Under the pieces are notes generated by a model. It made no database searches and was not told the DNA's origin. It worked only from the letters and a program-made list of their open reading frames with translations. A stretch of 64,000 nt of DNA from contig NZ_JACAIS010000010.1 in assembly GCF_030325625.1 (NCBI RefSeq), positions 62,001 through 126,000 on the forward strand. The letters are read 5' to 3'. The stretch is from Sphingobacterium sp. N143. Its GTDB lineage: Bacteria > Bacteroidota > Bacteroidia > Sphingobacteriales > Sphingobacteriaceae. The position numbers and the translations under genes were made by a program. This document shows, one piece after another, positions 54,398 through 62,488 of the stretch. Position 1 is the stretch's first letter, and each line of letters starts with the position of its first letter.

Positions 54398-56893
54398 ATG
54401 ATTAAACCTTTGCAAAAACCTATTCATGAGATCAATAAACTCAGCATGTCTAGCTTATGCTTTTTATTTATTTGTATGTCCCTGTTTTTTGACGTACATG
54501 CACAGCAAAGAAAAGCTCCGGCTTATCCATTGATTACGCATAATCCCAATTTTAGCATCTGGTCCATGACAGATCAGCTAAATGAATCGACAACGAAGCA
54601 TTGGACAGAGGCTGATCATTCTCTTTTGGGCTTGATTAGTGTTGATGGTGACAGTTATCGCTTTCTTGGTCAGGAAGAGCCTCATTACAACGTCATCCTT
54701 CCAACGGCTGAGGAGCAAGCTTATACAGTACGGTACACCGAATCTAAACCGGAAAGGGACTGGAACCAGCCTTCTTTTGATGCAAAGAACTGGAAATCTG
54801 GGTATGCTCCCATTGGGGATGATGAAAAACAGGTAAAGACAATCTGGAAATCGGCGGATATCTGGGTGAAGCGGGATTTCAAGGTTGCAGATTTACAGGA
54901 TGTTAATGAGCTTTTTTTAAAATTGAACCATGATGATAATGTGGAGGTATTTTTGAACGGTAACAAGGTATATGAAAAGACGGGCTGGACAAATAAGTTT
55001 CAGTATATACCAATTGATAAAACGAATCTGAAGGTGGGAAAAAATGAGCTGGCAATTCATTTGAGAAATACGGCCGGGGGGCGTTATCTTGATTTTGGTT
55101 TAGTGGACAAGCGCAAAGAAAGTGGTTCTAAAATACAAGTTGCGGTACAGAAAAGTGTGGAGATTACGGCGACACGTACGGTTTATAAGTTTCAGGCAGG
55201 AAAGGTGGACCTAAAACTTACTTTTACCTCACCTTTGTTACTGAATGATTTAGCGCTGTTGTCGAGACCAGTATCTTATATTACTTATGCTGTAAAAGCA
55301 AATGATGGTAAACAACATGATGTGAAGGTTTTTATGAGCGCGTCATCTAACATTGCCGTTTATAAACCATCGCAGGAAGTGTCTGCAAAAAATTATGAAA
55401 CGGACAACTTGTCGATTCTGAAAGTAGGGACGGTAGAACAGCCAGTTTTACAAAAAGGTGCCGACGATATGCGGATCGATTGGGGGTATTTTTATGTTGC
55501 TGCTCCTAAAAAGGATAACGTACAACAGTTTATAAGCCCTATGACAATGGCAGTCGACAATTTTAGGAATGGAACCTCAACATCGTCAAGCTCAAAGGGT
55601 ATTGGACTGGCGCTGAACACAGTAATTCCTTTTGGTAAAGTCAGCGATCAGGAAATTGAACGTTTCGTTGCACTTGGATATGATGAAATCTATGCTATTC
55701 AATATTTTAAAAACAATTTGAGGCCGTGGTGGAATAATTCGGGGAAAGAGACCATGGAAAACCAGCTGACTGTGGCCGCCAGCGATTACCCTGCTGTTAT
55801 GGACCGGTGTTTGGCATTCGACAAAGAAATCTATAGTGCTGCTCTAAAATCAGGGGGGAAGGAGTATGCTCATTTGTGTATGCTGGCTTACCGCCAGAGC
55901 ATTGCTGCTCATACCTTGGTAAAAAGCCCGCAAAATGAATTGCTTTGGTTGTCCAAAGAAAACAATAGTGGTGGTTTTATCAACACCGTTGATGTGACCT
56001 ACCCATCAGCACCATTATATTTGATCTATAACCCTGAATTATTGAAGGGGATGCTGAATGGCATTTTTTATTTTAGTGAAACAGGTCGCTATCCCCATCC
56101 TTGGGCTGCTCACGATTTGGGTACTTATCCCTTGGCAAATGGCCAGACTTATGGTGAACCAATGCCTGTTGAGGAATCTGGGAATATGATTATTTTAACT
56201 GCCGCAATTTCAAAAGTCCAGGGCGATGGCCGTTATGCTAAGCAACATTGGAAAACACTGACTAAATGGGTGGACTATCTTGTCAAAGACGGTTTCGATC
56301 CTAAAACACAATTATGTACGGATGATTTTGCGGGCCATTTAGCCCGGAATGCCAATTTATCTGTTAAAGCCATCGTGGGAATCGCATGTTATGCACAAAT
56401 GGCAGAAATGATAGGCGAAACAGAAACGGCAAAAAAATATCGGGCAATTGCAGCGGAAATGGTTCCTAAATGGATGGAAATGGCGGATGCTGGGGATCAT
56501 TATGCTTTAACCTTTGATGATAAGAACACATGGAGCCAAAAATATAATCTGATTTGGGATAAGGTACTGGGATTGAATTTATTCCCACAGAACGTATATG
56601 ATACCGAAATCAACTATTACCTGACAAAACAAAATCGATTTGGTATACCATTAGACAGCCGAAAAGCATATACCAAAAATGATTGGATTCTGTGGACTGC
56701 GTCATTTGCCCCTACCCGGGAGGCATTTGAAACGCTAATCAAACCGGTTTACAATCATGCCCTCCAAACTGAATCACGCGTTCCACTGAATGACTTTTAT
56801 GATTCTAATACCGGTATCCGGGAGAACTTTAAGGCACGCAGCGTGGTAGGTGGGTTTTATATGAAACTGCTGGCAGATAAAATCCAGCATTGA
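54398..56893 (+). CDS. Secreted glutaminase-A-like protein (DUF4964-DUF5127-DUF4965-DUF1793 architecture)
   Basis: A protein of 831 residues with a signal segment (MSSLCFLFICMSLFFDVHA). PAYPLITHNPNFSIWSMTDQ is the DUF4964-like start. An inserted galactose-binding-like sandwich lies around residues 105-215 (NELFLKLNHDDNVEVFLNGN). DUF5127 follows, and the C-terminal alpha-barrel contains YPHPWAAHDLGTYPLANGQ and EESGNMIILTAAI. Proteins of this architecture are called glutaminase A in fungi; in Bacteroidota they stand near glycan loci and their activity is uncertain, perhaps glycosidase-like. It is a single gene with a long terminator. Confidence 0.85.
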   Translation: MIKPLQKPIHEINKLSMSSLCFLFICMSLFFDVHAQQRKAPAYPLITHNPNFSIWSMTDQLNESTTKHWTEADHSLLGLISVDGDSYRFLGQEEPHYNVILPTAEEQAYTVRYTESKPERDWNQPSFDAKNWKSGYAPIGDDEKQVKTIWKSADIWVKRDFKVADLQDVNELFLKLNHDDNVEVFLNGNKVYEKTGWTNKFQYIPIDKTNLKVGKNELAIHLRNTAGGRYLDFGLVDKRKESGSKIQVAVQKSVEITATRTVYKFQAGKVDLKLTFTSPLLLNDLALLSRPVSYITYAVKANDGKQHDVKVFMSASSNIAVYKPSQEVSAKNYETDNLSILKVGTVEQPVLQKGADDMRIDWGYFYVAAPKKDNVQQFISPMTMAVDNFRNGTSTSSSSKGIGLALNTVIPFGKVSDQEIERFVALGYDEIYAIQYFKNNLRPWWNNSGKETMENQLTVAASDYPAVMDRCLAFDKEIYSAALKSGGKEYAHLCMLAYRQSIAAHTLVKSPQNELLWLSKENNSGGFINTVDVTYPSAPLYLIYNPELLKGMLNGIFYFSETGRYPHPWAAHDLGTYPLANGQTYGEPMPVEESGNMIILTAAISKVQGDGRYAKQHWKTLTKWVDYLVKDGFDPKTQLCTDDFAGHLARNANLSVKAIVGIACYAQMAEMIGETETAKKYRAIAAEMVPKWMEMADAGDHYALTFDDKNTWSQKYNLIWDKVLGLNLFPQNVYDTEINYYLTKQNRFGIPLDSRKAYTKNDWILWTASFAPTREAFETLIKPVYNHALQTESRVPLNDFYDSNTGIRENFKARSVVGGFYMKLLADKIQH

Positions 56894-56921
56894 GCAGGCA
56901 AATTGGCGTATAACTGATCAT

Positions 56922-56969
56922 ACATTCAACAAAAAAGAGGCTCATTTGAGCCTCTTTTTTGTTGAATGT
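56922..56969. terminator. Long perfect inverted-repeat terminator after the DUF4965 gene
   Basis: Arms 56922-56944 and 56947-56969 are 23-nt exact complements around a TT loop (core AAAAAAGAGGCTCA / TGAGCCTCTTTTTT). The internal T6 gives the terminator; the outer extension is unusually long. Confidence 0.88.
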
Positions 56970-57068
56970 CGCATGTAGCAGAAAACAGTGCGCTATGATA
57001 GTTTTCCGAGCATCTGAATTGCTATTTGTATGATACCTTCGTTTATTACCTTAGTTTCTTTTGTAGAT

Positions 57069-57083
57069 TTTTACCCTGTAAAA
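57069..57083. promoter_or_regulatory. Small dyad TTTTAC-CCT-GTAAAA before the Pr6Pr gene
   Basis: Perfect 6-bp arms around 3 nt, 76 nt before the ATG of the membrane-protein gene. It is similar to TTTACCCTGCAAAA at 54141-54154. It could be an operator, but the evidence is only the symmetry and the second copy. Confidence 0.3.
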
Positions 57084-57158
57084 TGATGGCTGTTTAGGAA
57101 GCATTCCCTATTATAAAAGCGGTTGAAATCGTTATATTCGTATGTGGAATAGCATATT

Positions 57159-57794
57159 ATGGGATCACTAAAGTCATTAAAATCAGTTCTTGCGGCGGGC
57201 ATAGGTCTGATCGCTTTATTTGCAATCGCGATGCAATTTATTTTGAGCTGGTTTACGTTGGAGATAAGCGGAGCCGAATATATCGTTCGTTTTTTCAGCT
57301 ATTTCACCATTCTTAGTAATGTACTGGTTATGCTATGTTGCTGCTGCATCGTTTTCTCTTCTAAAAGCCGGCTCGGCAGATGGATCACCAAGCCTGCATC
57401 GATGACTGCTATCACTTTATACATCCTTGTTGTTGGCATTATTTATAATGGTATCCTACGTTTCCTCTTGGACCTTCATGGGATGATGCAGGTTGTGGAT
57501 GAACTACTGCATGTGGTTATCCCGTTGAGTTTCTTCTTGTATTGGTGGTTCTTAGTTGATAAAAGAGGCATCACCTGGAATCAGGTTCTCTATTGGATGG
57601 TGTTTCCATTGATTTATCTTTTATATACACTATGCCATGGTGCTTACTCGGACTTTTATCCCTATCCTTTTGTCAATGTAACTGATTTGGGTATCGAAAG
57701 AGTCCTTATTAATAGCCTTGGTGTTACATTTGTTTTTCTCATCGTTGGTCTATTATTGATTGCCATGGGGAAGTGGCAGACCAGAGCAACCTAA
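57159..57794 (+). CDS. Pr6Pr family membrane protein
   Basis: A protein of 211 residues with six or seven helices. FFSYFTILSNVLVMLCCCCI, HVVIPLSFFLYWWFLVDKRG and the VLYWMVFPLIYLLYTLCHGA stretch match the Pr6Pr (FAR-17a/AIG1-like) family. YPYPFVNVTDLGIERVLINS is the usual C-terminal part. The role is unknown. It is a single gene. Confidence 0.88.
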   Translation: MGSLKSLKSVLAAGIGLIALFAIAMQFILSWFTLEISGAEYIVRFFSYFTILSNVLVMLCCCCIVFSSKSRLGRWITKPASMTAITLYILVVGIIYNGILRFLLDLHGMMQVVDELLHVVIPLSFFLYWWFLVDKRGITWNQVLYWMVFPLIYLLYTLCHGAYSDFYPYPFVNVTDLGIERVLINSLGVTFVFLIVGLLLIAMGKWQTRAT

Positions 57795-57877
57795 TATTTA
57801 TTCTTGACATATGCGAAGTGTTTTCTGAATGATAATGATCAATTTTGTGTAATCAATAACGATTAAAAATTTAAAAG

Positions 57878-58282
57878 ATGAAACAAGTATTTATTAATCT
57901 CGCAGTCGCAGATGTGAACAAATCCATGGATTTTTATACGCAATTGGGTTTTCAAAATAACCCCCAGTTTTCGGACGATCAAGCTAAATGTATGGTTTGG
58001 AGTGACCATATTTATGTGATGATCATGACCCATGATAAATTTCAAACATTTACTAAGAAACAGATTGCAGACACGAAAAATTATATTGCAGGGTTATTTG
58101 CACTTTCGGTCGACAGTTTGGATCAAGTCAATGAAATCGTAGATAAAGGATTGAAGGCAGGTGGGGCCGAACCAATGCCAATGATGGATCATGGTTTTAT
58201 GCAGCTTAGAAAAATAGAAGACTATGATGGTCATACCTGGGAAATATTCTATATGGACATGAGTAAATTTCCAACAGCATAG
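57878..58282 (+). CDS. VOC/glyoxalase-fold protein
   Basis: A cytoplasmic protein of 134 residues. The start FINLAVADVNKSMDFYTQLG and the end DYDGHTWEIFYMDMSKF are the two betaalphabetabetabeta halves with metal-site residues. It is a glyoxalase, dioxygenase or resistance-like member; the closest type, without a specific catalyst, is the DUF-like lactoylglutathione lyase group. It is a single gene with a good terminator. Confidence 0.88.
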   Translation: MKQVFINLAVADVNKSMDFYTQLGFQNNPQFSDDQAKCMVWSDHIYVMIMTHDKFQTFTKKQIADTKNYIAGLFALSVDSLDQVNEIVDKGLKAGGAEPMPMMDHGFMQLRKIEDYDGHTWEIFYMDMSKFPTA

Positions 58283-58313
58283 ATGGAGATTCATCAGGCT
58301 GATCCTAAGGAAA

Positions 58314-58348
58314 TAAAGCCATTTACATGTATTCCGTAAATGGCTTTA
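58314..58348. terminator. Terminator after the VOC gene
   Basis: TAAAGCCATTTAC (58314-58326) and GTAAATGGCTTTA (58336-58348) are exact complements around 9 nt. It lies between the VOC gene and the 3' end of the small minus-strand gene and may serve both. Confidence 0.75.
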
Positions 58349-58411
58349 TACTTGGTGATTGAAACAATCCCATTAGCAGGATGCTGCTGCCGCTGTATTC
58401 GTGATATGATT

Positions 58412-58690
58412 TTACGACTGACTCAGTGTTTCGTAAAGGGTGTTTATGAGCATCCGTATCTTGGAATCATGTGGGGCCGAGAATACGAATTGGTCTGCGA
58501 ATCTATTTACACCTCTTATCGATTCCTTTAATTCAGCGCTATGCATTGTATTATTTGCGCTGGTGAATTGATCTTTATACTTGTTTAAGTAGGTTAAAAA
58601 ATCATGTGATGCCATATTGGTAGTGGCTTCGGCTTCGACTACTTGCAGAAGCGCCAGATAGTGGTTTTTTATTTTTTCGGAATTTACCAT
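58412..58690 (-). CDS. Small protein, candidate immunity factor of the upstream lipoprotein
   Basis: A protein of 92 residues with no signal peptide or membrane helix, so cytoplasmic, and probably all-helical (YLALLQVVEAEATTNMASHD, FLTYLNKYKDQFTSANN, later IRMLINTLYETLSQS). Its ATG overlaps the end of the lipoprotein gene by 7 nt (ATGGTAA), so the two are translationally coupled. I find no known family. The overlap, size and order fit an immunity protein behind a toxin; that is an inference. Confidence 0.6.
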   Translation of the reverse strand: MVNSEKIKNHYLALLQVVEAEATTNMASHDFLTYLNKYKDQFTSANNTMHSAELKESIRGVNRFADQFVFSAPHDSKIRMLINTLYETLSQS

Positions 58691-59466
58691 GGTAATGGAA
58701 TTTCTTGTACTAGTTTTTTGAAGGTTTCATCTCTGACTGCAAGGGGAAGGAACAGTTGGATTTCTCCTCCGGGAAGATGTGGGTTGATGACACCTGCTGC
58801 AATAGGTTGCCTTGCAGTCGTTCCTTGCCAGACTTTCAATTTTTGGGCCTGTGGAACTTCATAGGTGTAGAATTTACTGAAATTGTTCCATGCAGGCTGT
58901 ACTGCCGTACCTCCGATCACGTCTCCAATAGAGCTGGGTTTAGCTTTTGTCCAATATCCTCCGGCCGGATTTCCGCCGGTGATGCGGTATATTTTGGTCC
59001 CAGCAGGTAATTCGGTCGCCACAGCATCAACAAAGTTTGCGGCCTCAACGGCAGGCAGATCCAACTCTGAATTCTTCCATGCAGGATGTGTCATCCCTGA
59101 AGTCAAACCATTCGGACTGTAATCAGATTTTGCAATCCCAGGGATATTATCCCAGTCCTCAATATACACCCGCTGGTGGTAGATACTTTGGGCATTTTCG
59201 AGATCGGTCATTAAACCGGCTTTGTCTTTGGCCTTAGAAAAGGCTTCCTTAAGTTTTCCCTTATCCAACCCTTTGTCTATCCAACTATTCAATTTAGCTT
59301 TTGTACCGGAGCCAAGTGATCGCTCGAGATCATCCATCCAGCTGGTTGAATTTTCGATTTCTTCATTGATTAAATCATCGTCAGAGGAACAGTTAACAAT
59401 AAGCTGACTGCTGAAAATCAATAAGATTAACAGGAATGTTTTTGTAAATCTAGTCATAAGGTTCAT
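58684..59466 (-). CDS. Lipoprotein with toxin-like C-terminal domain
   Basis: A protein of 260 residues. Its signal LLILLIFSSQLIVNCSSDDD has a Cys at about residue 26; the acidic residues after it match the surface-export signal of Bacteroidota lipoproteins. Residues 40-100 are helical, with SLGSGTKAKLNSWIDKGLDK. The last 110 residues form a compact domain: PAGTKIYRITGGNPAGGYWT, then WNNFSKFYTYEV and finally LKVWQGTTARQ with LPGGEIQLFLP. The Tyr-Arg, Ser and Gly-Gly-Glu-containing strands recall ADP-ribosyltransferase or TNT-type NAD-directed toxin domains of polymorphic toxins. The family is not certain. The next gene overlaps by 7 nt. Confidence 0.65.
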   Translation of the reverse strand: MNLMTRFTKTFLLILLIFSSQLIVNCSSDDDLINEEIENSTSWMDDLERSLGSGTKAKLNSWIDKGLDKGKLKEAFSKAKDKAGLMTDLENAQSIYHQRVYIEDWDNIPGIAKSDYSPNGLTSGMTHPAWKNSELDLPAVEAANFVDAVATELPAGTKIYRITGGNPAGGYWTKAKPSSIGDVIGGTAVQPAWNNFSKFYTYEVPQAQKLKVWQGTTARQPIAAGVINPHLPGGEIQLFLPLAVRDETFKKLVQEIPLPW

Positions 59467-59619
59467 ACGTTTAAGAATGAGATTAAATATAATTAATAAG
59501 AAATTAACTGGTTTAGAGTTAAATTGTTTTAAATATAGGTTTTTATTAGGTTTGGTAATTACTTTTTTAGAAATTATTACTACTTATCGTGCGATGTTGG
59601 GCTGAGGAACCAGTTGAAT

Positions 59620-59785
59620 GATCTAGGGAGAGGAAAGAAGTCCGGGGAAAACTTCATGAGGCTGCTTGCCTGGGGAACTGTGGGAACAGGAATCGTTTAC
59701 CAGGATGCCATGACAATAGTAAGCCCATTCAAGGGAAGGGCTACCCGCGGTATGGGAAGAACCCGCTGATTTATCTTATCGGGTT
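59620..59785 (+). ncRNA. Candidate structured RNA of unknown class
   Basis: A G-rich, gene-free block inside an otherwise AT-rich gap (59467-59783). On the plus strand it can fold as GAAGT-loop-ACTTC (59637-59655), AGGC-TGCTT-GCCT (59660-59671), CCTGG/CCAGG (59669-59673 with 59700-59704) enclosing CTGT-GGGA-ACAG (a GNRA tetraloop, 59678-59689), AGCCC/GGGCT (59722 region with 59741), TACC-CGC-GGTA (59742-59752) and AACCCG/CGGGTT (59760-59785). Unpaired stretches are A/G-rich, as in folded RNAs. The sense strand is inferred as plus from the GNRA loops. GAGGAAAG...CCGGGG and AGAACCCG recall the P4 strands of RNase P RNA, but it is far too short and lacks the other conserved parts. Confidence 0.42.
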
Positions 59786-60410
59786 AAGATTCCGTTTTGA
59801 GCGAGTTCCTGGTTTTCTCAAATCTCATTTTCATATGTTGTCTTCTTGAACGACGTAAACGAGATCTTCTAACTGGATAATGACGTTTTTTGGTGATATT
59901 GTTAAAGATAAGGGCCACTGCCAATAAAATCAGACAACCGGAGAGTACGGGGCTTAACACATACCAATAACCGAGAGAAGAGATCTTGGTGCCACTACTG
60001 ACGGCAATCAATGCTGTGGCTCCTCCTGGAGGGTGCAAGGTGCGTGTATGCTGCATGAATACAATGGATAACGCGACAGCAAAAGGAGCTGTGAGCCAAA
60101 TGATATCCGGAAGTATCTGGGCGACAGTAACCCCAGCGATGGCAGACATCACATGGCCCCCGATCAAATTTCGAGGTTGTGCAAGTGGACTTTGTATTGC
60201 TCCATATACCAAAACGGAAGAAGCACCAAAGGACCCGATCAAGAAAACATTTTCCAATGATGGCAGATGAAGTGATTGTGTAAAAGCAATGAGAAATATG
60301 CCTACAAAAGCACCAACGAAGGACCAAAAATGTTCCCAAGGATCAATTAATGTCTCACGGTAGATTACATATCTATAAATCCGGAATTGTCTCTGAAGTT
60401 GATTTTTCAT
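59784..60410 (-). CDS. HPP family membrane protein
   Basis: A protein of 208 residues from the ATG at 60410. Four hydrophobic helices: EHFWSFVGAFVGIFLIAFTQ, VFLIGSFGASSVLVYGAIQS, an HVMSAIAGVTVAQILPDIIW helix and a C-terminal SPVLSGCLILLAVALIFNNI. The hallmark HPPGGATALIAV is present. A very basic tail follows. Members are thought to be nitrite or anion carriers. The stop codon lies within the 3' hairpin of the neighbouring RNA candidate. Confidence 0.92.
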   Translation of the reverse strand: MKNQLQRQFRIYRYVIYRETLIDPWEHFWSFVGAFVGIFLIAFTQSLHLPSLENVFLIGSFGASSVLVYGAIQSPLAQPRNLIGGHVMSAIAGVTVAQILPDIIWLTAPFAVALSIVFMQHTRTLHPPGGATALIAVSSGTKISSLGYWYVLSPVLSGCLILLAVALIFNNITKKRHYPVRRSRLRRSRRQHMKMRFEKTRNSLKTES

Positions 60411-60651
60411 TTTATTGTGCAAATTTACATAGATCAACCTTATATCTTTATGTGTGTTCTATGCTAGCCTTTGTAATATTTATCATTCAAATAATACACT
60501 AAGATCTTATCTCAATGTAGGTTGAGAAATGAATGCGCAAAATTACACTAAAATAATAAGAAGCGTATGGCCAGTTTTAATTTTAAGACTTAATTTTCCT
60601 ATGCAATTTAGATTTCTGCCGAATTATTTTTACAGAACATCTCCTGCTGAT

Positions 60652-61389
60652 TCAGTCCTGATCTCGGAATTTTCTTTTCAGGTGGTAGTACCGGAGTAAG
60701 AGACGATCATACCATAGTGTAAATAAGAGTAATGTTCCGGGTAATAGAAGTGTTTTTAGGTTAAAGTGCTGAAAAGCAAAACTACCAATGATCCCTCCGA
60801 GAAAAAAGCAGCTGATAATGATCAATTTTAAGAAAATTGATCGATGCAATTTTATTTTCTCATCTTTTCCTCTGTAAAAGAAAAGTTGTGAAAACTCAAT
60901 GCCTAAATCTGTAAACAAGCCAGTAAGGTGCGTGGTCCTAACCACGGACTGGGATATTTTGGTCACAAGAGCATTCTGGAGCCCCATGGCAAAAAGTAAT
61001 ATTGAAGCCACAATAAACGATAGTGAAAGGTTGCTGCTGCTTATTTCACTATGGGTAAAACCGATCACAAATAAGATCAGGGCTTCAATGCTAATGGGGA
61101 TAATATACGAAGTATGAGATTTATGTTTGGACGCCCATTCGATGATGATACCAGAGGCAAAAGCCCCCAATAAGAAGAAAAGAATGTAACTCAGATAGAT
61201 GAAAGCCATGCTATAGTTCTTTAGGAATAATTGCTCCGAGAAGAAGGCAAAATGGCCAGTTACATTTGTGGTCAGCGTGTTTAGTTTCAGTACCCCTGTA
61301 ATGTTAACCAAACCTGCTACACAGGATAAAATAGATGCCAATTTTAAATTATGGGAGTAGTTTCTTCCCTTTCCTTTATGTCTGAACAT
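60652..61389 (-). CDS. YoaK-family membrane protein (DUF1275)
   Basis: A protein of 245 residues with six helices, from the ATG at 61389. LASILSCVAGLVNITGVLKL and TTNVTGHFAFFSEQLF are the DUF1275 signature, and QNALVTKISQSVVRTTHLTG the second family motif. Its function is unknown. Upstream, an in-frame ATG 15 codons earlier exists. It is a single gene; 241 nt of AT-rich sequence without features separate it from the HPP gene. Confidence 0.92.
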   Translation of the reverse strand: MFRHKGKGRNYSHNLKLASILSCVAGLVNITGVLKLNTLTTNVTGHFAFFSEQLFLKNYSMAFIYLSYILFFLLGAFASGIIIEWASKHKSHTSYIIPISIEALILFVIGFTHSEISSSNLSLSFIVASILLFAMGLQNALVTKISQSVVRTTHLTGLFTDLGIEFSQLFFYRGKDEKIKLHRSIFLKLIIISCFFLGGIIGSFAFQHFNLKTLLLPGTLLLFTLWYDRLLLRYYHLKRKFRDQD

Positions 61390-61514
61390 TCGTATGGATT
61401 TCTGCTCGTTATACAGAACAGGTGCAAATAACAAAATTCTATACGATCAAACAAGACTCTTGTTGAGTTTTGATATATTTTATTGGGGAAAATAGAGTAA
61501 GGAGGATTTTATTA

Positions 61515-61546
61515 ACCATATAGGCCCATTAATGGGCCTATATGGT
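61515..61546. terminator. 32-bp perfect palindrome downstream of the YceI gene
   Basis: ACCATATAGGCCCATT and its exact complement AATGGGCCTATATGGT meet without a loop. It lies 43 nt past the YceI stop on the minus strand; AT-rich sequence (TTAATAAAAT) follows in that direction. It is best read as a terminator, though the lack of a real T run leaves an operator possible. Confidence 0.6.
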
Positions 61547-61588
61547 ATCTATTTGGGTTGAGTGCAGGCCTTAGCCGTGCCTATTATT

Positions 61589-62272
61589 TTATTTTGCGTT
61601 TTTTGCAACGACATTAAGTTCAAGGTCAACATTTTGTGCAATCATCCAGTCTTGAGGATTACCTTCAGTACCATAGGTAAGCCCCCAATCTTGTCTTTGG
61701 ATCGTAAATTTAGAATAGAAACTTACCTCATCACCGTTAATGGCAATTTTTGCGGGGAAAGTTACATTTACTGTTTTATCTTTAATCGTTAAGTTACCAC
61801 TGATGGTGTTAGTAGCTCCTTCAATAACACTTTTTTCTTGCGCTGCATCAAAAGGTGCTACTTTTGTGATCTCAAATTTAGCGGTCGGGTATTTAGCGAT
61901 GTCGAAGAAATCAGCACTTTTTAAGTGTGCATCTAGATCAGCTGCTTTTTTTCCACCTGTAGTAGTTGGATCCACAGATGCTGTATCTGTAACAATAGAG
62001 TTGATGTCAATTGTAAAAGAACCTCCAGTGATTGCATTGTTTTCTGCCGATAGTGTTCCTTCACTTTTTAGAATACCAAATCGTGGGTTTAAACCTCCTT
62101 TATGGTAACCAGTCCACTTTAAAGTGCTTTTGTCTGATTCCACAGTATAGGTTTGTCCTTTTTGTTCAGTCACTTCTTGTGCAGTTGTTGTAGTCGCTTT
62201 ATCGCCACTTGTGTTTTGACATGAAGCGAATAGCAGCATGAGGGCTAAGCCTGAAATTAATTGTTTTTTCAT
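61589..62272 (-). CDS. YceI-family lipoprotein
   Basis: A protein of 227 residues with lipobox LALMLLFASCQNT. The lipocalin-like YceI domain starts at TYTVESDKSTLKWTGYHKGG and contains GTLSAENNAITGGSFTIDIN, the HLKSADFFDIAKYPTAKFEI stretch and a C-terminal ELNVVAKNAK. YceI proteins bind polyisoprenoids or amphiphiles. It is divergent from an HxlR gene with a dyad in the spacer. On the minus strand TACCTTTG (complement of 62366-62373) is a -7-type element. Confidence 0.93.
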   Translation of the reverse strand: MKKQLISGLALMLLFASCQNTSGDKATTTTAQEVTEQKGQTYTVESDKSTLKWTGYHKGGLNPRFGILKSEGTLSAENNAITGGSFTIDINSIVTDTASVDPTTTGGKKAADLDAHLKSADFFDIAKYPTAKFEITKVAPFDAAQEKSVIEGATNTISGNLTIKDKTVNVTFPAKIAINGDEVSFYSKFTIQRQDWGLTYGTEGNPQDWMIAQNVDLELNVVAKNAK

Positions 62273-62399
62273 TTTTAATCGTTTTATTTTTTTAAATATG
62301 TTATTTGCACGTTAAGTATTGACGGCATCAATTATGCCAATTCAATCAGCTCGTATTATTGATTACAAAGGTAAATGATACATAGTTTATTTTTGGTAT

Positions 62400-62419
62400 T
62401 AGTTTCCTTAATGAAACTA
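62400..62419. promoter_or_regulatory. Dyad between the YceI and HxlR genes, candidate HxlR operator
   Basis: TAGTTTC (62400-62406) and GAAACTA (62413-62419) are exact complements 6 nt apart. The site overlaps the expected -33 region of the YceI promoter and lies 40 nt from the HxlR -7 element TACTTTTG (62459-62466). Binding by the neighbouring HxlR protein is inferred. Confidence 0.6.
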
Positions 62420-62488
62420 CTTTCCAAAAAGATAGTATGCTATGATGCTGTAATTCTGTACTTTTGTAAAGAATAAGGAGGTAGATAC

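Noticed and set aside
57159-57794. Part of a toxin or defence island with the 58.4-59.5 kb pair
   Set aside because: Pr6Pr and VOC genes are common stand-alone genes separated by a terminator from the pair; no nuclease, methylase or other defence gene is close.
59620-59785. RNase P RNA (rnpB) call for the structured block
   Set aside because: Only the GAGGAAAG and AGAACCCG stretches resemble it, with a 3-nt insertion in the first. The other conserved regions are missing and the block is far too short. A likeness of GTTTACCAGG to the SRP RNA is also isolated.
59784-60410. HPP gene as nitrite transporter of a nitrogen cluster
   Set aside because: No nitrite or nitrate genes are near; only the family name is kept.
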